Source of the DNA: Pseudarthrobacter equi
GTDB lineage: Bacteria > Actinomycetota > Actinomycetes > Actinomycetales > Micrococcaceae
NCBI RefSeq assembly: GCF_900105535.1
Contig: NZ_LT629779.1
Location: 1,550,001-1,614,000, forward strand
Direction: 5' to 3'
Length of the DNA: 64,000 bases
This document shows positions 25,170 through 34,273 of the stretch, in pieces; within the stretch, counting starts at the first letter, position 1, and each line of letters begins with the position of its first letter. Under the pieces are notes generated by a model that was not told the DNA's origin, searched no databases, and worked only from the letters and a program-made list of their open reading frames with translations. The position numbers and the translations under genes were made by a program.

Positions 25170-25187
25170 CCGTGTCAATGTGTCCCC
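25170..25187. repeat. Second copy of the CCGTGTCAATGTG repeat motif
   Basis: CCGTGTCAATGTGTCCCC repeats the right arm of the element at 20703-20719 with one difference. It lies in the gap after mmuM. The complementary arm is not evident here, so this is a partial copy. Confidence 0.5.
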
Positions 25188-25262
25188 GGACGGCGGCCAC
25201 ACAGTGCCAGAAGCCGTTCAGCCGGGAGAGCCGGGAGGCCAATGCCCGGGGACGCAGGCAGC

Positions 25263-25814
25263 CTAGTCGCCCCGGAGCCCGTAGGTGCTGAGCACGTTGC
25301 CCTTGCTGGTGCGCTTCTCATCCAGCAGGACCAGCCGGGTGAGGGGATCGCCGTCTTCGAACAGCCGCCTACCGCTGCCTGCAATCACGGGGTGCGTCAT
25401 GAGCTGCAGCGAATCCAGCAACCCCGCAAACAGCAGCTGCCGGGTCACGGAGATGCTGCCGCACACGGCAATCTCACCGCCGTCGCTCTCCTTCAGCTTC
25501 GCCACGAACTCCTCCAGCGGTGCGTCCATCAGCCGGGAGTTCTGCCACTCCAGCGGCTCGCTCAGCGTCCTGGACACCACAAACTTCTCCACCGGGTTGA
25601 TGAACGCAGCGAAGTCCTGGTCCGCAGACGCGTTGGGCCAGTAGGACGCCCACTCCTCGTAGCTCTTCCGGCCCAGCACCACGGTGTCCACGGAGTTAAT
25701 CATGGCGGTCAGGCCTTCGCCGAGCTCGGCGTCGAAACTGTCGAACTGGAACTTGAACGGATCCGAAACCACTCCGTCAATGGAGTGGAACAGTCCGGCC
25801 GTAACTTTGCGCAT
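25263..25814 (-). CDS. Dihydrofolate reductase / RibD C-terminal family protein
   Basis: A 183-residue protein with MRKVTAGLFHSIDGVV at the start, TVVLGRKSYEEWASYWP, KFVVSRTLSEPLEWQNS, GGEIAVCGSISVTRQLL and LQLMTHPVIAGSGRRLF. This is the stand-alone RibD_C/DHFR-like fold common in actinobacteria. It is predicted to be a cytoplasmic NADPH-dependent reductase, but whether it reduces folates, riboflavin precursors or something else is unknown. A GGGAGGACC ribosome site precedes the ATG. No operon partner is seen. Confidence 0.85.
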   Translation of the reverse strand: MRKVTAGLFHSIDGVVSDPFKFQFDSFDAELGEGLTAMINSVDTVVLGRKSYEEWASYWPNASADQDFAAFINPVEKFVVSRTLSEPLEWQNSRLMDAPLEEFVAKLKESDGGEIAVCGSISVTRQLLFAGLLDSLQLMTHPVIAGSGRRLFEDGDPLTRLVLLDEKRTSKGNVLSTYGLRGD

Positions 25815-26050
25815 GCGGGTCCTCCCGGGTTCGTTGGGTCAAGGAACAACCTATGCGCCGGGCGGTTCCGGCGGAAGACCAAACAGCGCCAAGGCACGTC
25901 GGATTGCCGCCAAAAACGGGGACGACGGCGGCGCTCCAGTTACGTTCATCACTCGCCGTGGCGTCTTGCCGTGATTCGGCGGAAAAGGGCCCCATACTTA
26001 GGGTGATGCGGCCACTTTCCGCAGCCCCGGCCAGGCAAGGAGGAAGTGCA

Positions 26051-26614
26051 TTGGAAACCCTGAAGAAGATTGTGCGGAACCAGTACTTTCCCGCCGGAGC
26101 TGTCCTCGCGGCGGTCATCCTCTTCTGGCTCGTGGCGATCCTTGGCGGGCTGTCCCTCCTGCACAACAACCAGCCGCCGTTGACCACCCTCACCTGGATG
26201 CTCTTCGTCTACACCGCTGCGGTGCTCACACCGCTCGCGGGCCTGCTGGCCGCTGTGGACCTTATCCGCCGCTGGCGCCGCAACCGCGCCGCCATGGCAA
26301 ACCCCGCTGATGCGTTCGTCCCGGCTGAAAACGCTGTCAACGAGGACGGCGTTATCGAGTATGCCCTTGACGAGGAATCAGCCGGACAGGCCAACGTTGC
26401 CCCGGCTGCCCAAGCCACTGCCCGGGAATCCAGCGCCGCGGAACCGGCTGCCGGATCATCCGCCCAGGACTCTGCACCGTATGACCACGCCCAGTCCACC
26501 GCCCCCGAGGCGCGCGAGCATCAGGACCGCCCGGCCACTCCGCCGCGGCCGGCAGGCCAGCCCCTGGGTTCGGGAAAGAAGCCCAAGCAGCCCGGCGGCA
26601 GGCAGGCCGCCTAG
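26051..26614 (+). CDS. Membrane protein with two helices and disordered acidic tail
   Basis: A TTG at 26051 is chosen because a near-perfect AAGGAGG lies 7 bases upstream; the ATG at 25853 would add 66 residues without membrane or family character. The 187-residue product has two N-terminal helices (AGAVLAAVILFWLVAILGG and LTWMLFVYTAAVLTPLAGLL) followed by an Ala/Glu/Pro/Ser-rich tail of about 100 residues ending in a basic KKPKQPGG segment. The tail is probably cytoplasmic and disordered. No family is recognised. Confidence 0.65.
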   Translation: METLKKIVRNQYFPAGAVLAAVILFWLVAILGGLSLLHNNQPPLTTLTWMLFVYTAAVLTPLAGLLAAVDLIRRWRRNRAAMANPADAFVPAENAVNEDGVIEYALDEESAGQANVAPAAQATARESSAAEPAAGSSAQDSAPYDHAQSTAPEAREHQDRPATPPRPAGQPLGSGKKPKQPGGRQAA

Positions 26615-26656
26615 CAGCCGGAAGGGCCGGCGTCGTACCCGTCCCGCAGCCGCCGG

Positions 26657-28849
26657 CTAGCGTCGGTGCAGCGCGCCCAGCACCTCTTCGGCCCGGCGCA
26701 GCGCGTGCCCCAGGCGCGAGGCCGGCTCGGGCAGCGAGAACAGGTAGCCCTGCAGCGAATCGCAGTCGAGTGCCGTGAGGTAGTCCGCCTGTGAGGCCGT
26801 CTCGATTCCCTCCGCGGTGACTGTCAGCCCCAGGCTGTGCGCCATGTTGATCATGGAGCTAAGGATGGGCAGGCGTTCGCTGCCGGTCCGCACCATGGAC
26901 ACAAAGGTCTTGTCGATCTTCACGGTGTCCACCGGCAGGTCCTGCAACCGCCCCAGCGAGGAATAGCCGGTGCCGAAGTCGTCCAGGGCAACCCGGGCGC
27001 CCGCATCCCGCAGCGTGCTGAGCTGCCTGATCAGGTCGCAGTCGGCGTGGAAGAACACGCTCTCGGTGACTTCCAGCACCAGCTGGCGGGTGGCCACGCC
27101 GTTGGTCTCCGCCAGGCCCAGCACCTTCGCGGCAAAATCGTGTTCCTGCAGCTGCACCCCGGACACGTTCACTGCCAGCGACCGTGCCGGGTCCTCGCCC
27201 AGCCAGTCCGCCAGCTGCGCCATCGCCTGGGCCATCACCTCAAGGCCGATGTCCCGGATCAGCCCCGTGCGTTCGGCCAGTGGAATGAAGTCCGACGGCG
27301 GCACCCGCCCGGCGCCGCGGTCCCACCGTGCGAGGGCCTCGAACTGGACCACCTGCCCGCTGCGGTGCGACACGATGGGCTGGAAATCCACCGAGATCTC
27401 CCCGCCCTGCAGGGCGAACTGCAGGCCGCTTTCCATGTCCGTCCGTTGCACCAGGGCAGCCATCATGTCCGGATGGAACCGCAGGAAGCGGTTTTTCCCG
27501 GCGGCCTTCGCCGCATACATGGCGATGTCCGCCTGGCGGAGCAGCTCCGACGGGCCAACCTCGTCCCGGCCCCGCGATGCCACTCCCAAGCTCAGGCTGG
27601 GGCGGAGCGCGCGGCCGCTGATGGTGACGGGGACGTGCAGGCAGCGGACAATGCACGCCGCGATGTCGTCCACGTTGGGGGAGGCCGTCAGGAGCACCAC
27701 GAACTCATCGCCGCCCAGCCGTGCCACCACGTCCGCGGCGGGGACGCAGCCGCGAAGCCTGCGGGCCACTTCGATCAGCATGTCGTCCCCGGCCTGGTGG
27801 CCCAGGAGGTCGTTGACTTCCTTGAAGTCGTCCAGGTCCAGGAGCAGCACATCAACGGACTTGAGCCGGGGTTCCTGCAGCGACCCGGCCAGGGCGTCGT
27901 TGAACACGGCCCGGTTGGCCAGGCCGGTGAGCGGGTCCTGGAAGGCCATGACGCGCAGCTTTTCCGCCTGCTCCGCCAGGTCAAGCATCGCCTGGTGCGC
28001 TTGTTCCTGGGCCTTGCGGCGGGGAGTGACGTCCCGGAAGCTCCACACCCGCCCCACGACGTCCTCGCCCACCTTGTGGGGACGCGAATACCGTTCGAAG
28101 GTGCGGCCGTCCTTGAAGTCCACAACGTCGTGGCTCTCGGCGGTGGTGTTGCCCTGGACTTCCATGAGCCTGGCCAGGAACGTCCCTGGGTCTGTGAGCT
28201 GGCTGGTGATGCGCTCCATCACCGGGTCCGCGCTTTCGCCTTCCATGAGTTTGCGGGGAATGCCCCACATGGTGAGGAACTGATCGTTGTATCCCGCCAC
28301 GGTGCCGTTGGAGCCCATCACCAGGATGCCGTCCGCGGTGGACTCCAGGGTGGACGTCAGCAGAGACATCGCCTGGCGAAGGTCCGCACTCGTGGCCTGC
28401 CGGTGCGAAGTACCCCGGACCGAGAGGAGGACCTGTGCCCTGGCCGGGACGCCGTCGTCGGGCGCGGTGTCCTTGGCGTCGCCGGCGCCGGCCGCTGCAT
28501 TCCCGGGCAGCTGCCCGGGCCCGGCGGGAAAGAGGGACCCAGCCACTTCGGCGGAGAAGCTGGTGCCGTCGGCATGTACCCAGGCCACTTCCCGCGGGTG
28601 CGCGGCGGACCGGGCCAGGATCTGGTGGAAGAGCCTGTCCACCTCGGGGTGGGAGCGGTCATCCAGCAGCGTCCGGTAATCCAGGCCGGTAAGGAACCTG
28701 CGGTCCAGTCCAAAGAGGGTTGTTGCTGCCTTGTTGGCCAGGGTGATGGTGCCATCCGCCGCGAGGGCCAGGAAGGCATCCGGGCTGGCGTCAAGCATCG
28801 CCTCGAACGTCCGGACTGCCATTGTGCTTTCGTGGCTGGATTCAGCCAT
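26657..28849 (-). CDS. PAS-PAS-GGDEF-EAL cyclic-di-GMP signalling protein
   Basis: A 730-residue protein. Two PAS-type sensor regions occupy about 10-110 and 165-280. The GGDEF domain (about 295-465) has an intact RLGGDEFVVLL signature, but the inhibitory RxxD site is lost (PAAD). The EAL domain (about 475-720) keeps EALARW, the LEVTES glutamate, LDDFGTGYSSL, the VKIDKTF lysine and AEGIE, so phosphodiesterase activity is expected. No membrane helix is seen, so sensing is probably cytoplasmic. ATG 28849 with GAGGGGG upstream is preferred to GTG 28867. It makes and/or degrades c-di-GMP in response to an unknown signal. Confidence 0.92.
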   Translation of the reverse strand: MAESSHESTMAVRTFEAMLDASPDAFLALAADGTITLANKAATTLFGLDRRFLTGLDYRTLLDDRSHPEVDRLFHQILARSAAHPREVAWVHADGTSFSAEVAGSLFPAGPGQLPGNAAAGAGDAKDTAPDDGVPARAQVLLSVRGTSHRQATSADLRQAMSLLTSTLESTADGILVMGSNGTVAGYNDQFLTMWGIPRKLMEGESADPVMERITSQLTDPGTFLARLMEVQGNTTAESHDVVDFKDGRTFERYSRPHKVGEDVVGRVWSFRDVTPRRKAQEQAHQAMLDLAEQAEKLRVMAFQDPLTGLANRAVFNDALAGSLQEPRLKSVDVLLLDLDDFKEVNDLLGHQAGDDMLIEVARRLRGCVPAADVVARLGGDEFVVLLTASPNVDDIAACIVRCLHVPVTISGRALRPSLSLGVASRGRDEVGPSELLRQADIAMYAAKAAGKNRFLRFHPDMMAALVQRTDMESGLQFALQGGEISVDFQPIVSHRSGQVVQFEALARWDRGAGRVPPSDFIPLAERTGLIRDIGLEVMAQAMAQLADWLGEDPARSLAVNVSGVQLQEHDFAAKVLGLAETNGVATRQLVLEVTESVFFHADCDLIRQLSTLRDAGARVALDDFGTGYSSLGRLQDLPVDTVKIDKTFVSMVRTGSERLPILSSMINMAHSLGLTVTAEGIETASQADYLTALDCDSLQGYLFSLPEPASRLGHALRRAEEVLGALHRR

Positions 28850-28944
28850 ACCACCACCCCCTCGCACATCATAAGGTGCGAACTGCCGGGAATGGGGGCC
28901 AGCTTCACTACGGATTGGGCACGAATACCGGTTCCGGCCCGGAA

Positions 28945-28984
28945 CGCAGAAACGCCGCCCCGCTGCCGGGACGGCGTTTCTGCG
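28945..28984 (-). terminator. Terminator of the GlsB-type gene
   Basis: A perfect 13-bp stem, CGCAGAAACGCCG (28945-28957) and CGGCGTTTCTGCG (28972-28984), 20 bp beyond the stop of the GlsB-type gene on the minus strand. Confidence 0.7.
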
Positions 28985-29003
28985 CTAGAGGATAGAGGGG
29001 CTC

Positions 29004-29273
29004 CTAGGCCCGGTGTCCGCTGCGGTTCATGACTGCGCCGTAGATCAGCAGGACCACGATGGATCCGAGGATGGCCAGCAGCCAGGTGCGGATATCGAAG
29101 AACTCGGCCAAGCCGCCACCGAAGATCAGGGACCCGATCCAGCCGCCAAGGATAGCGCCGACTACGCCGAGGACCATGGTCACCACCCAGCCGCCGCCCT
29201 GACGGCCTGGCAGGATGGCCTTTGCAATGGCGCCCGCAATCAGGCCCAAGATGAGAAATCCGAGAATGCCCAT
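29004..29273 (-). CDS. GlsB/YeaQ/YmgE-family stress membrane protein
   Basis: An 89-residue protein with three helices: MGILGFLILGLIAGAIAKAI, VVTMVLGVVGAILGGWIG and TWLLAILGSIVVLLIYG. The GLIAG..AK and LPGRQGGGW signatures define the transglycosylase-associated (GlsB/YeaQ) family, which is induced by stress in several bacteria. The start at 29273 follows AAGGAG; an earlier in-frame Met lacks it. The upstream region contains AGCGTGCTTACT, close to a motif before the PRC/DUF2382 gene. Confidence 0.85.
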   Translation of the reverse strand: MGILGFLILGLIAGAIAKAILPGRQGGGWVVTMVLGVVGAILGGWIGSLIFGGGLAEFFDIRTWLLAILGSIVVLLIYGAVMNRSGHRA

Positions 29274-29493
29274 GCTGTCACTCCTTATTAGTAAGTTGTG
29301 CCGTGCCCCCATCTCCGGTTCCCTAATTCAATCAGCGTGCTTACTTCGCTGCAAGGCTTTCAATATCACAGGATGACTATCAGTTTTCCCGGTAAACACC
29401 CGCCTGAGCAGCCATCTTGGCCTGGCGGGGCGCCGTATTCCGGGCCTTCGATAGGATGGATTGTCCCGCTCAGCACATCCTTAGGAGCCCGGC

Positions 29494-30360
29494 ATGTCCA
29501 GCCAGCAAACAGACCGTCCGCGCGCCATTTTCCTCGACATTGACGGGACATACGCGGACCATGGATTGGCCCCGGCAGCCCACGTGGATGCGGTGCAGGA
29601 AGTGCGCCGCCGCGGCCACCTGGTCTTCGTGTGCACCGGGCGTCCGCTGTCCATGGTGCCGGGCCACATCCTGGAGGCAGGGTTCGACGGCGTAATCACC
29701 GGCGCGGGTGCCCGGGTGGAAATGAACGGTGAGGTACTCAAGGACACCCGGTTCGAGCCCGACGTGGCGGCCCTTATCGTGGACACCCTGGACGCCCACG
29801 ATGTCGCCTACATCCTGGAAGCTCCCGAAGCTTTGCGCGGCCGCACCGGGGTGGGCGAGCGGCTCCGGCGGATCCTGGATCCCGTCTTTGCCGGCCGTTC
29901 CCGGCACGACGGCGTCCTCAGCACCGACGTGGATCCCGTGGAGGACATCCTGGGGCCGGTCCAGTACAGCGACGACCTTCGAGGCGCGTCCTTCGCCAAG
30001 ATTTCCTGCTTTGATTCCCCGGTACCGCTGACCGGCCTCATGGCTGGCCTCGGCCCGCAGGTGGGGCTTATCCCCAGTTCGCTGTCCGCCCTCGGCGATT
30101 CAGCCGGCGAGATCTTCATGGCCGGCACCCACAAGGCGGTGGGCATCCGGGTGGTGGAGGAACGCCTGGGCCTTCGCCGGGAGGACATTGTGGCCATCGG
30201 CGACAGCGCCAACGACATCGAAATGCTTGAGTACGCCGGGGTGGGCATCGCGGTGGAGGACGGCCATCCCGGCGTGCTCGCCGTCGCCGACCGGCTCACA
30301 CCCGGCCCGGCCGGCAATGGCGTGGCGCTCGCCTTCGCCGGCCTGGGCCTCCTGGACTGA
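29494..30360 (+). CDS. HAD-superfamily hydrolase (Cof/YidA type)
   Basis: A 288-residue type IIB HAD phosphatase. Motif I is IFLDIDGTYAD, motif II is VCTGRP, and the last motif is GDSANDIEMLEYAG, with the capping domain between. AGGAG precedes the ATG. Relatives dephosphorylate sugar phosphates or flavin/PLP phosphates in the cytoplasm. Specificity cannot be read. It stands alone between convergent genes. Confidence 0.9.
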   Translation: MSSQQTDRPRAIFLDIDGTYADHGLAPAAHVDAVQEVRRRGHLVFVCTGRPLSMVPGHILEAGFDGVITGAGARVEMNGEVLKDTRFEPDVAALIVDTLDAHDVAYILEAPEALRGRTGVGERLRRILDPVFAGRSRHDGVLSTDVDPVEDILGPVQYSDDLRGASFAKISCFDSPVPLTGLMAGLGPQVGLIPSSLSALGDSAGEIFMAGTHKAVGIRVVEERLGLRREDIVAIGDSANDIEMLEYAGVGIAVEDGHPGVLAVADRLTPGPAGNGVALAFAGLGLLD

Positions 30361-30384
30361 TACGTCCACTGGCCGGACCGCGGG

Positions 30385-31773
30385 CTACGCCGACGCAGGG
30401 ACAGGGGCGTCGGTAGGGTAAAAAGAACCCCCTGCCGCGGACGTGCCAAGGCCGCGCACCACCCAGCCCTCAGCCTGCCATGCCGCGGCGTCCAGTGCGT
30501 TGCGCGCATCCAGCAGCACCCGCCGTCGTACCAGGCTGCCTGCAACGGCCGGGGACAGCCGGCGGTACTCATCCCACTCGGTGAGGAGCAGCACCAGTTC
30601 TGCTTCTTCCAGGGCCCGGGTTGCGTTGGCCTCGAACCGCAGCCGGGGGTAACGCCGCCACGCGTTGTTCACGGCCTTGGGGTCCGTGACGGTCACGTGC
30701 GCTCCGGCCGCCGCGAGGCGGTCTGCCACGTCCAGGGCGGGGGAGTCGCGGATATCGTCCGTGTCCGGTTTGAAGGAGGCGCCCAGCACGGTGATGGTCC
30801 GGCCGGCCACGGTGCCGCCGCAGAGGTCCGCCGCCAGGTCCACCGTGCGCTGCCGCTGGCCAAGATTGACCGAGTCCACCAGCTGCATCCAGTCCGCCAC
30901 GGCATCCACGCCGTGGCTTGTGGCCTGTGCCCGGAAACTGCGGATGTCCTTGGGCAGGCAGCCGCCGCCGAAGCCCAGCCCGGCATGCAGGTAACGGTTG
31001 CCGATCCGCGGATCCAGCCCCATTGCCTCGCTGAGTTCCGCCACGTCCGCGCCGGACGCATCGCACAGCTCCGACACCGCGTTGATGAAGCTGATCTTGG
31101 TGGCCAGGTACGCGTTGGACGCGGACTTGATGAGTTCTGCCGTGGCGCAACTGCAGACCTGCCGGGGAATGCCTGCGCGCAGCAGCGGCTCGTAGACCGC
31201 ATCCAGGGCTGCCGCCACCCCCACGGGCGCGCCGGTGGACCGGTTGAAGGCCGCGGCTTTCCCGCCGTCCACGCCGTACACCAGGCGGTCCGGCACCAGC
31301 GAGTCCTTGACGGCTGTGCCCTGGCGGAGGAACTCCGGGTTCCAGCCCAGCAGGACATCGGGACGACGCCCCAGCACCCCGCGCAGCATGTCCACGGTGC
31401 CCACCGGCACCGTGGATTTACCCACGACGACGGCGCCCGCGGCCAGGTGCGGCAGCAGGGCCCGGGTGGCGGAGACCAGGTAGGACAGGTCGGCGGCATC
31501 GGAGGCCTTGTCCTGCGGGGTGCCCACGCACAGGAAGTGCATCTGGGCGCAGGCGGCATCCGCGATGTCGGTGGAGAACCGGAGCCGTCCGGTGGCGCTG
31601 CCGTCCTGCAGCAGCTCGTCAAGGCCCGGTTCGTGGAAGGGGGCTGCACCGCGGGCCAGCTGTTCCACTTTCGCGTGGTCCACGTCGATGCCAACAACTG
31701 AGTGGCCCATCGAGGCAAGGGTGGCCGCGTGCACGGCGCCCAGGTAGCCGCAGCCGATCACCGAAATTTTCAT
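30385..31773 (-). CDS. UDP-glucose 6-dehydrogenase family protein
   Basis: A 462-residue protein with MKISVIGCGYLGAVHAATLA (NAD motif), VGKSTVPVGT, NPEFLRQG (Glu of the active region), KSASNAYLATKISFINAVS (catalytic Lys) and GFGGGCLPKD containing the nucleophilic Cys. The C-terminal domain has LGASFKPDTDDIRDSP. It oxidises UDP-glucose to UDP-glucuronate, or a related NDP-sugar. Its ATG overlaps the stop of the upstream glycosyltransferase (ATGA), so the two are cotranscribed and probably act in one surface glycan or glycolipid pathway, for example glucuronosyl lipids; that product is inference. Confidence 0.9.
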   Translation of the reverse strand: MKISVIGCGYLGAVHAATLASMGHSVVGIDVDHAKVEQLARGAAPFHEPGLDELLQDGSATGRLRFSTDIADAACAQMHFLCVGTPQDKASDAADLSYLVSATRALLPHLAAGAVVVGKSTVPVGTVDMLRGVLGRRPDVLLGWNPEFLRQGTAVKDSLVPDRLVYGVDGGKAAAFNRSTGAPVGVAAALDAVYEPLLRAGIPRQVCSCATAELIKSASNAYLATKISFINAVSELCDASGADVAELSEAMGLDPRIGNRYLHAGLGFGGGCLPKDIRSFRAQATSHGVDAVADWMQLVDSVNLGQRQRTVDLAADLCGGTVAGRTITVLGASFKPDTDDIRDSPALDVADRLAAAGAHVTVTDPKAVNNAWRRYPRLRFEANATRALEEAELVLLLTEWDEYRRLSPAVAGSLVRRRVLLDARNALDAAAWQAEGWVVRGLGTSAAGGSFYPTDAPVPASA

Positions 31774-32927
31774 AGAGCTGCTCCCTTGGCTTTGTACGAA
31801 CCGGACAGGACCGGCTGTTCTGCGATGACATCGGTGTAGTGGCAGATCAGTTCCGAGCACAGGGCCGGCCACGTGCGGGCCTGTACCGAGGCGTGAGCCG
31901 CGGCGGCGAACGCCCGGCGCTTGGCGTCGTCGCCCATCAGGTCCAGGACGTGGCCGCGCATGGCGGACAGGTCACCGGGCTCGTAGAGCCAGCCGGTCCG
32001 GGAGTTCTCCACCAGGTCCAGCGGTCCGCCGCGTCCCGTGGCCACCACCGGCACCCCCGATGCCATGGCTTCCTGGATGGTCTGGCAGAAGGTTTCGAAC
32101 TCGCCCGGATGGACGAAGAGGTCAAAGGACGCCACCGCGCGGGCCAGGTCATCGCCGCCCAGGAACCCGGTAAAGACGGCTCCCGGGAGGGTTTCCTGCA
32201 GGGCTGCCCGCTGCGGTCCGTCACCTACGATCACCAGGGTGGTGTCCGGCATTCCGGCCAGGGCTGCGAGGTCCTCCACCTGTTTTTCCACGGCCAGCCT
32301 GCCCACGTAGCCGATGATCCGGTGGCCCGCCGGGGCCACCGAAGCCCGCCACCCGTCGTCGCGCTTGTCCGGCGAGAACCTGGCCGTGTCCACCCCGCGG
32401 CGCCACATCCGCACCCGGGGAATGCCGCGTCCGCGCAACTGGTTCAGCGCGAACGTGGAAGGCACCAGCGTCCTGGAAGCAAGCAGGTGGATATTCTCCA
32501 CGCGGTTCCAGGCCCAGTTCTCAAGGAAGGGGACGCCGTACCGGGCCGCGTAGCCGGGAACCTCTGTCTGGTAAACCGCGACGGCGGGGATGCCAAGCTG
32601 GGCGGCCGCCTGGGCTGCCCGCCAGCCGAGGACGAACGGCGAGGCCAGGTGGACGACGTCCGGTGCGTAGTCGGCAAGGATTCGCTTGACCCGGTACACA
32701 CCGCCCATCGCCACCCGGACATTCGCGTACCCCGCAAGCGGGACCGCCGGAAGCCGGTGGATCTCGGCGCCCTTGACATGGTCCTCCGCACCGCCGTCGT
32801 GCGTTGACGGCGCAATGACCAGGACCTCGTCGCCCCGCTCCTGCAGATGGTCCAGCACCCGCAGGATGGAGTGCGTGACCCCGTTCATCAGTGGCAGGAA
32901 TGATTCAGCAACAATTGCGATCCTCAC
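31770..32927 (-). CDS. GT4-family glycosyltransferase
   Basis: A 385-residue GT-B enzyme. The N-terminal half starts MRIAIVAESFLPLMNGVTHSI and contains DVVHLASPF. The donor-binding half has IGYVGRLAVEKQVEDL, VIVGDGPQ, FTGFLGGDDLA and the E-x7-E type stretch EFETFCQTIQEAMASGVPVVAT. These are marks of retaining GT4 mannosyl/glucosyl/glucuronosyltransferases such as PimB-like enzymes. It is the first gene of a two-gene operon with the UDP-sugar dehydrogenase, so a UDP-glucuronate donor is an attractive guess. Confidence 0.9.
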   Translation of the reverse strand: MRIAIVAESFLPLMNGVTHSILRVLDHLQERGDEVLVIAPSTHDGGAEDHVKGAEIHRLPAVPLAGYANVRVAMGGVYRVKRILADYAPDVVHLASPFVLGWRAAQAAAQLGIPAVAVYQTEVPGYAARYGVPFLENWAWNRVENIHLLASRTLVPSTFALNQLRGRGIPRVRMWRRGVDTARFSPDKRDDGWRASVAPAGHRIIGYVGRLAVEKQVEDLAALAGMPDTTLVIVGDGPQRAALQETLPGAVFTGFLGGDDLARAVASFDLFVHPGEFETFCQTIQEAMASGVPVVATGRGGPLDLVENSRTGWLYEPGDLSAMRGHVLDLMGDDAKRRAFAAAAHASVQARTWPALCSELICHYTDVIAEQPVLSGSYKAKGAAL

Positions 32928-33062
32928 CCCTCCACGGTGGGTGCCGGCCCTGACGCGGCGGGGATGAAGGCATGGCCCGGAGGGAAAGGTTCGGTGAACA
33001 TCAGGGAGTGCGCCATCGCGGGTCTTTTGTAAAAATTACTAAGCAGACTTCCCATTTGATGC

Positions 33063-33074
33063 TAAGCATGCTTA
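33063..33074. promoter_or_regulatory. Perfect palindrome TAAGCATGCTTA upstream of the PRC/DUF2382 gene
   Basis: A 12-bp perfect palindrome in an A/T-richer stretch about 125 bp before the ATG at 33199. A similar AGCGTGCTTACT occurs at 29334-29345 upstream of the GlsB-type stress gene, suggesting a shared regulator or promoter element. Confidence 0.45.
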
Positions 33075-33198
33075 CTGTAGTGGAGCAGCCAGCGCAGTGC
33101 CTCAAGCAACGGGGTGGGAGCCGAAGACCGGGGGAATCCCGTGCCGGAAAATCCGCAGCTGGCGCATGCCCAGTGCAACGATCATCCAAGGAGAAGTC

Positions 33199-34086
33199 AT
33201 GCTCAACCGGGAGAACATTGAGACCCTGCTCCACAAGGGCGGCAACGTCATCGGAGCCGACGGCGACAAGATCGGTTCGATTGGCCAGCTCTACGCAGAC
33301 GACGACACGGGTGAGCCCACCTGGGTCACCGTCAAGACGGGCCTCTTCGGCACGTCCCAGTCCTTCATCCCTGTCGAGGGCGCGCGCAGCCAGGACCATG
33401 ACCTGGTGGTCCCGTACACCAAGGACCATGTGAAGGACGCCCCGCGCGTTGACGTCGACGGCCACCTCACCCCCGAGGAAGAGGACAGGCTGTACACGCA
33501 CTACGACCGTGGGGCCACCACGTACTCGGAGTCGCAGGACAATACGCGCAACGACGTCGACCTCCAGGGCGATGCCGACCTGAATGCCGGGACGCCCACC
33601 GCCGGTGTCACGGGCGGCGGCGACGCCGGCCGCGAACGGGACTACGACGGCGGCCGCGGCGTTGGGCAGGACACCTCCGGCCCCAATACTGACGACGCGA
33701 TGACGCGGTCCGAGGAACGTCTGAACGTCGGCACCGAACGCGAAGCAACCGGCCGCGTCCGCCTGCGGAAGTACGTGACCACGGAGAATGTCACCAAGAC
33801 CGTCCCGGTCCAGCGCGAGGAGGTCCGGCTGGAGCGTGAACCAATCACGGACGAAAACCGCGGCGCGGCACTCTCCGGACCGGACATCAGCGAGGAGGAG
33901 CACGAGGTGATCCTCCACGAGGAGCGCCCCGTGGTGGAGAAGGAAGCCGTTCCGGTGGAACGGGTCCGGCTCGACAAGGAAGTGGTCCAGGACGACGTCA
34001 CCGTGAGTGAGGAAGTCCGCAAGGAGCACATCGACGCGGACGGCCTGGACGGCGACCGACGCACCGGCCACGACAAGCGTCTCTGA
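33199..34086 (+). CDS. PRC-barrel and DUF2382 (YsnF-like) stress protein
   Basis: A 295-residue protein starting at an ATG with AAGGAGAAG upstream. Residues about 5-95 are a PRC barrel (GADGDKIGSIGQLYADDDTGEP, VPYTKDHVKDAP). A Gly/Asp-rich linker follows. The last 110 residues form the DUF2382 domain: EERLNVGTEREATGRVRLRK, VPVQREEVRLEREP, PVVEKEAVPVERVRLDK. In actinobacteria and bacilli this pair occurs in stress-induced, probably surface- or nucleoid-associated proteins. The protein is strongly charged and lacks a signal peptide. A strong terminator follows. Confidence 0.88.
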   Translation: MLNRENIETLLHKGGNVIGADGDKIGSIGQLYADDDTGEPTWVTVKTGLFGTSQSFIPVEGARSQDHDLVVPYTKDHVKDAPRVDVDGHLTPEEEDRLYTHYDRGATTYSESQDNTRNDVDLQGDADLNAGTPTAGVTGGGDAGRERDYDGGRGVGQDTSGPNTDDAMTRSEERLNVGTEREATGRVRLRKYVTTENVTKTVPVQREEVRLEREPITDENRGAALSGPDISEEEHEVILHEERPVVEKEAVPVERVRLDKEVVQDDVTVSEEVRKEHIDADGLDGDRRTGHDKRL

Positions 34087-34168
34087 TATAGCGCGCACCA
34101 CCGGAGCCACGTAGCAGCGTCGAACGCCTCGACGCCGGACTGCTCCGGGAGAGGGTATGCGGATCCTG

Positions 34169-34206
34169 CGAATGCCGGGAGTCCCTTCGGGGGCTCCCGG
34201 CATTCG
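34169..34206 (+). terminator. Terminator after the PRC/DUF2382 gene
   Basis: A perfect 13-bp stem, CGAATGCCGGGAG (34169-34181) and CTCCCGGCATTCG (34194-34206), with inner TCCC/GGGG pairing around TTCG. It also marks that the next gene starts no earlier than about 34207. Confidence 0.85.
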
Positions 34207-34273
34207 TGTGCCTGCACTCCGGGGGCCTGTCGCTGGCGGGCAGTCCGGGCCCGGCGTGACACCATGGATCACG

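Noticed and set aside
26837..29032. Plus-strand 731-codon frame opposite the GGDEF-EAL gene
   Set aside because: Antisense shadow; the minus-strand protein has complete GGDEF and EAL signatures.
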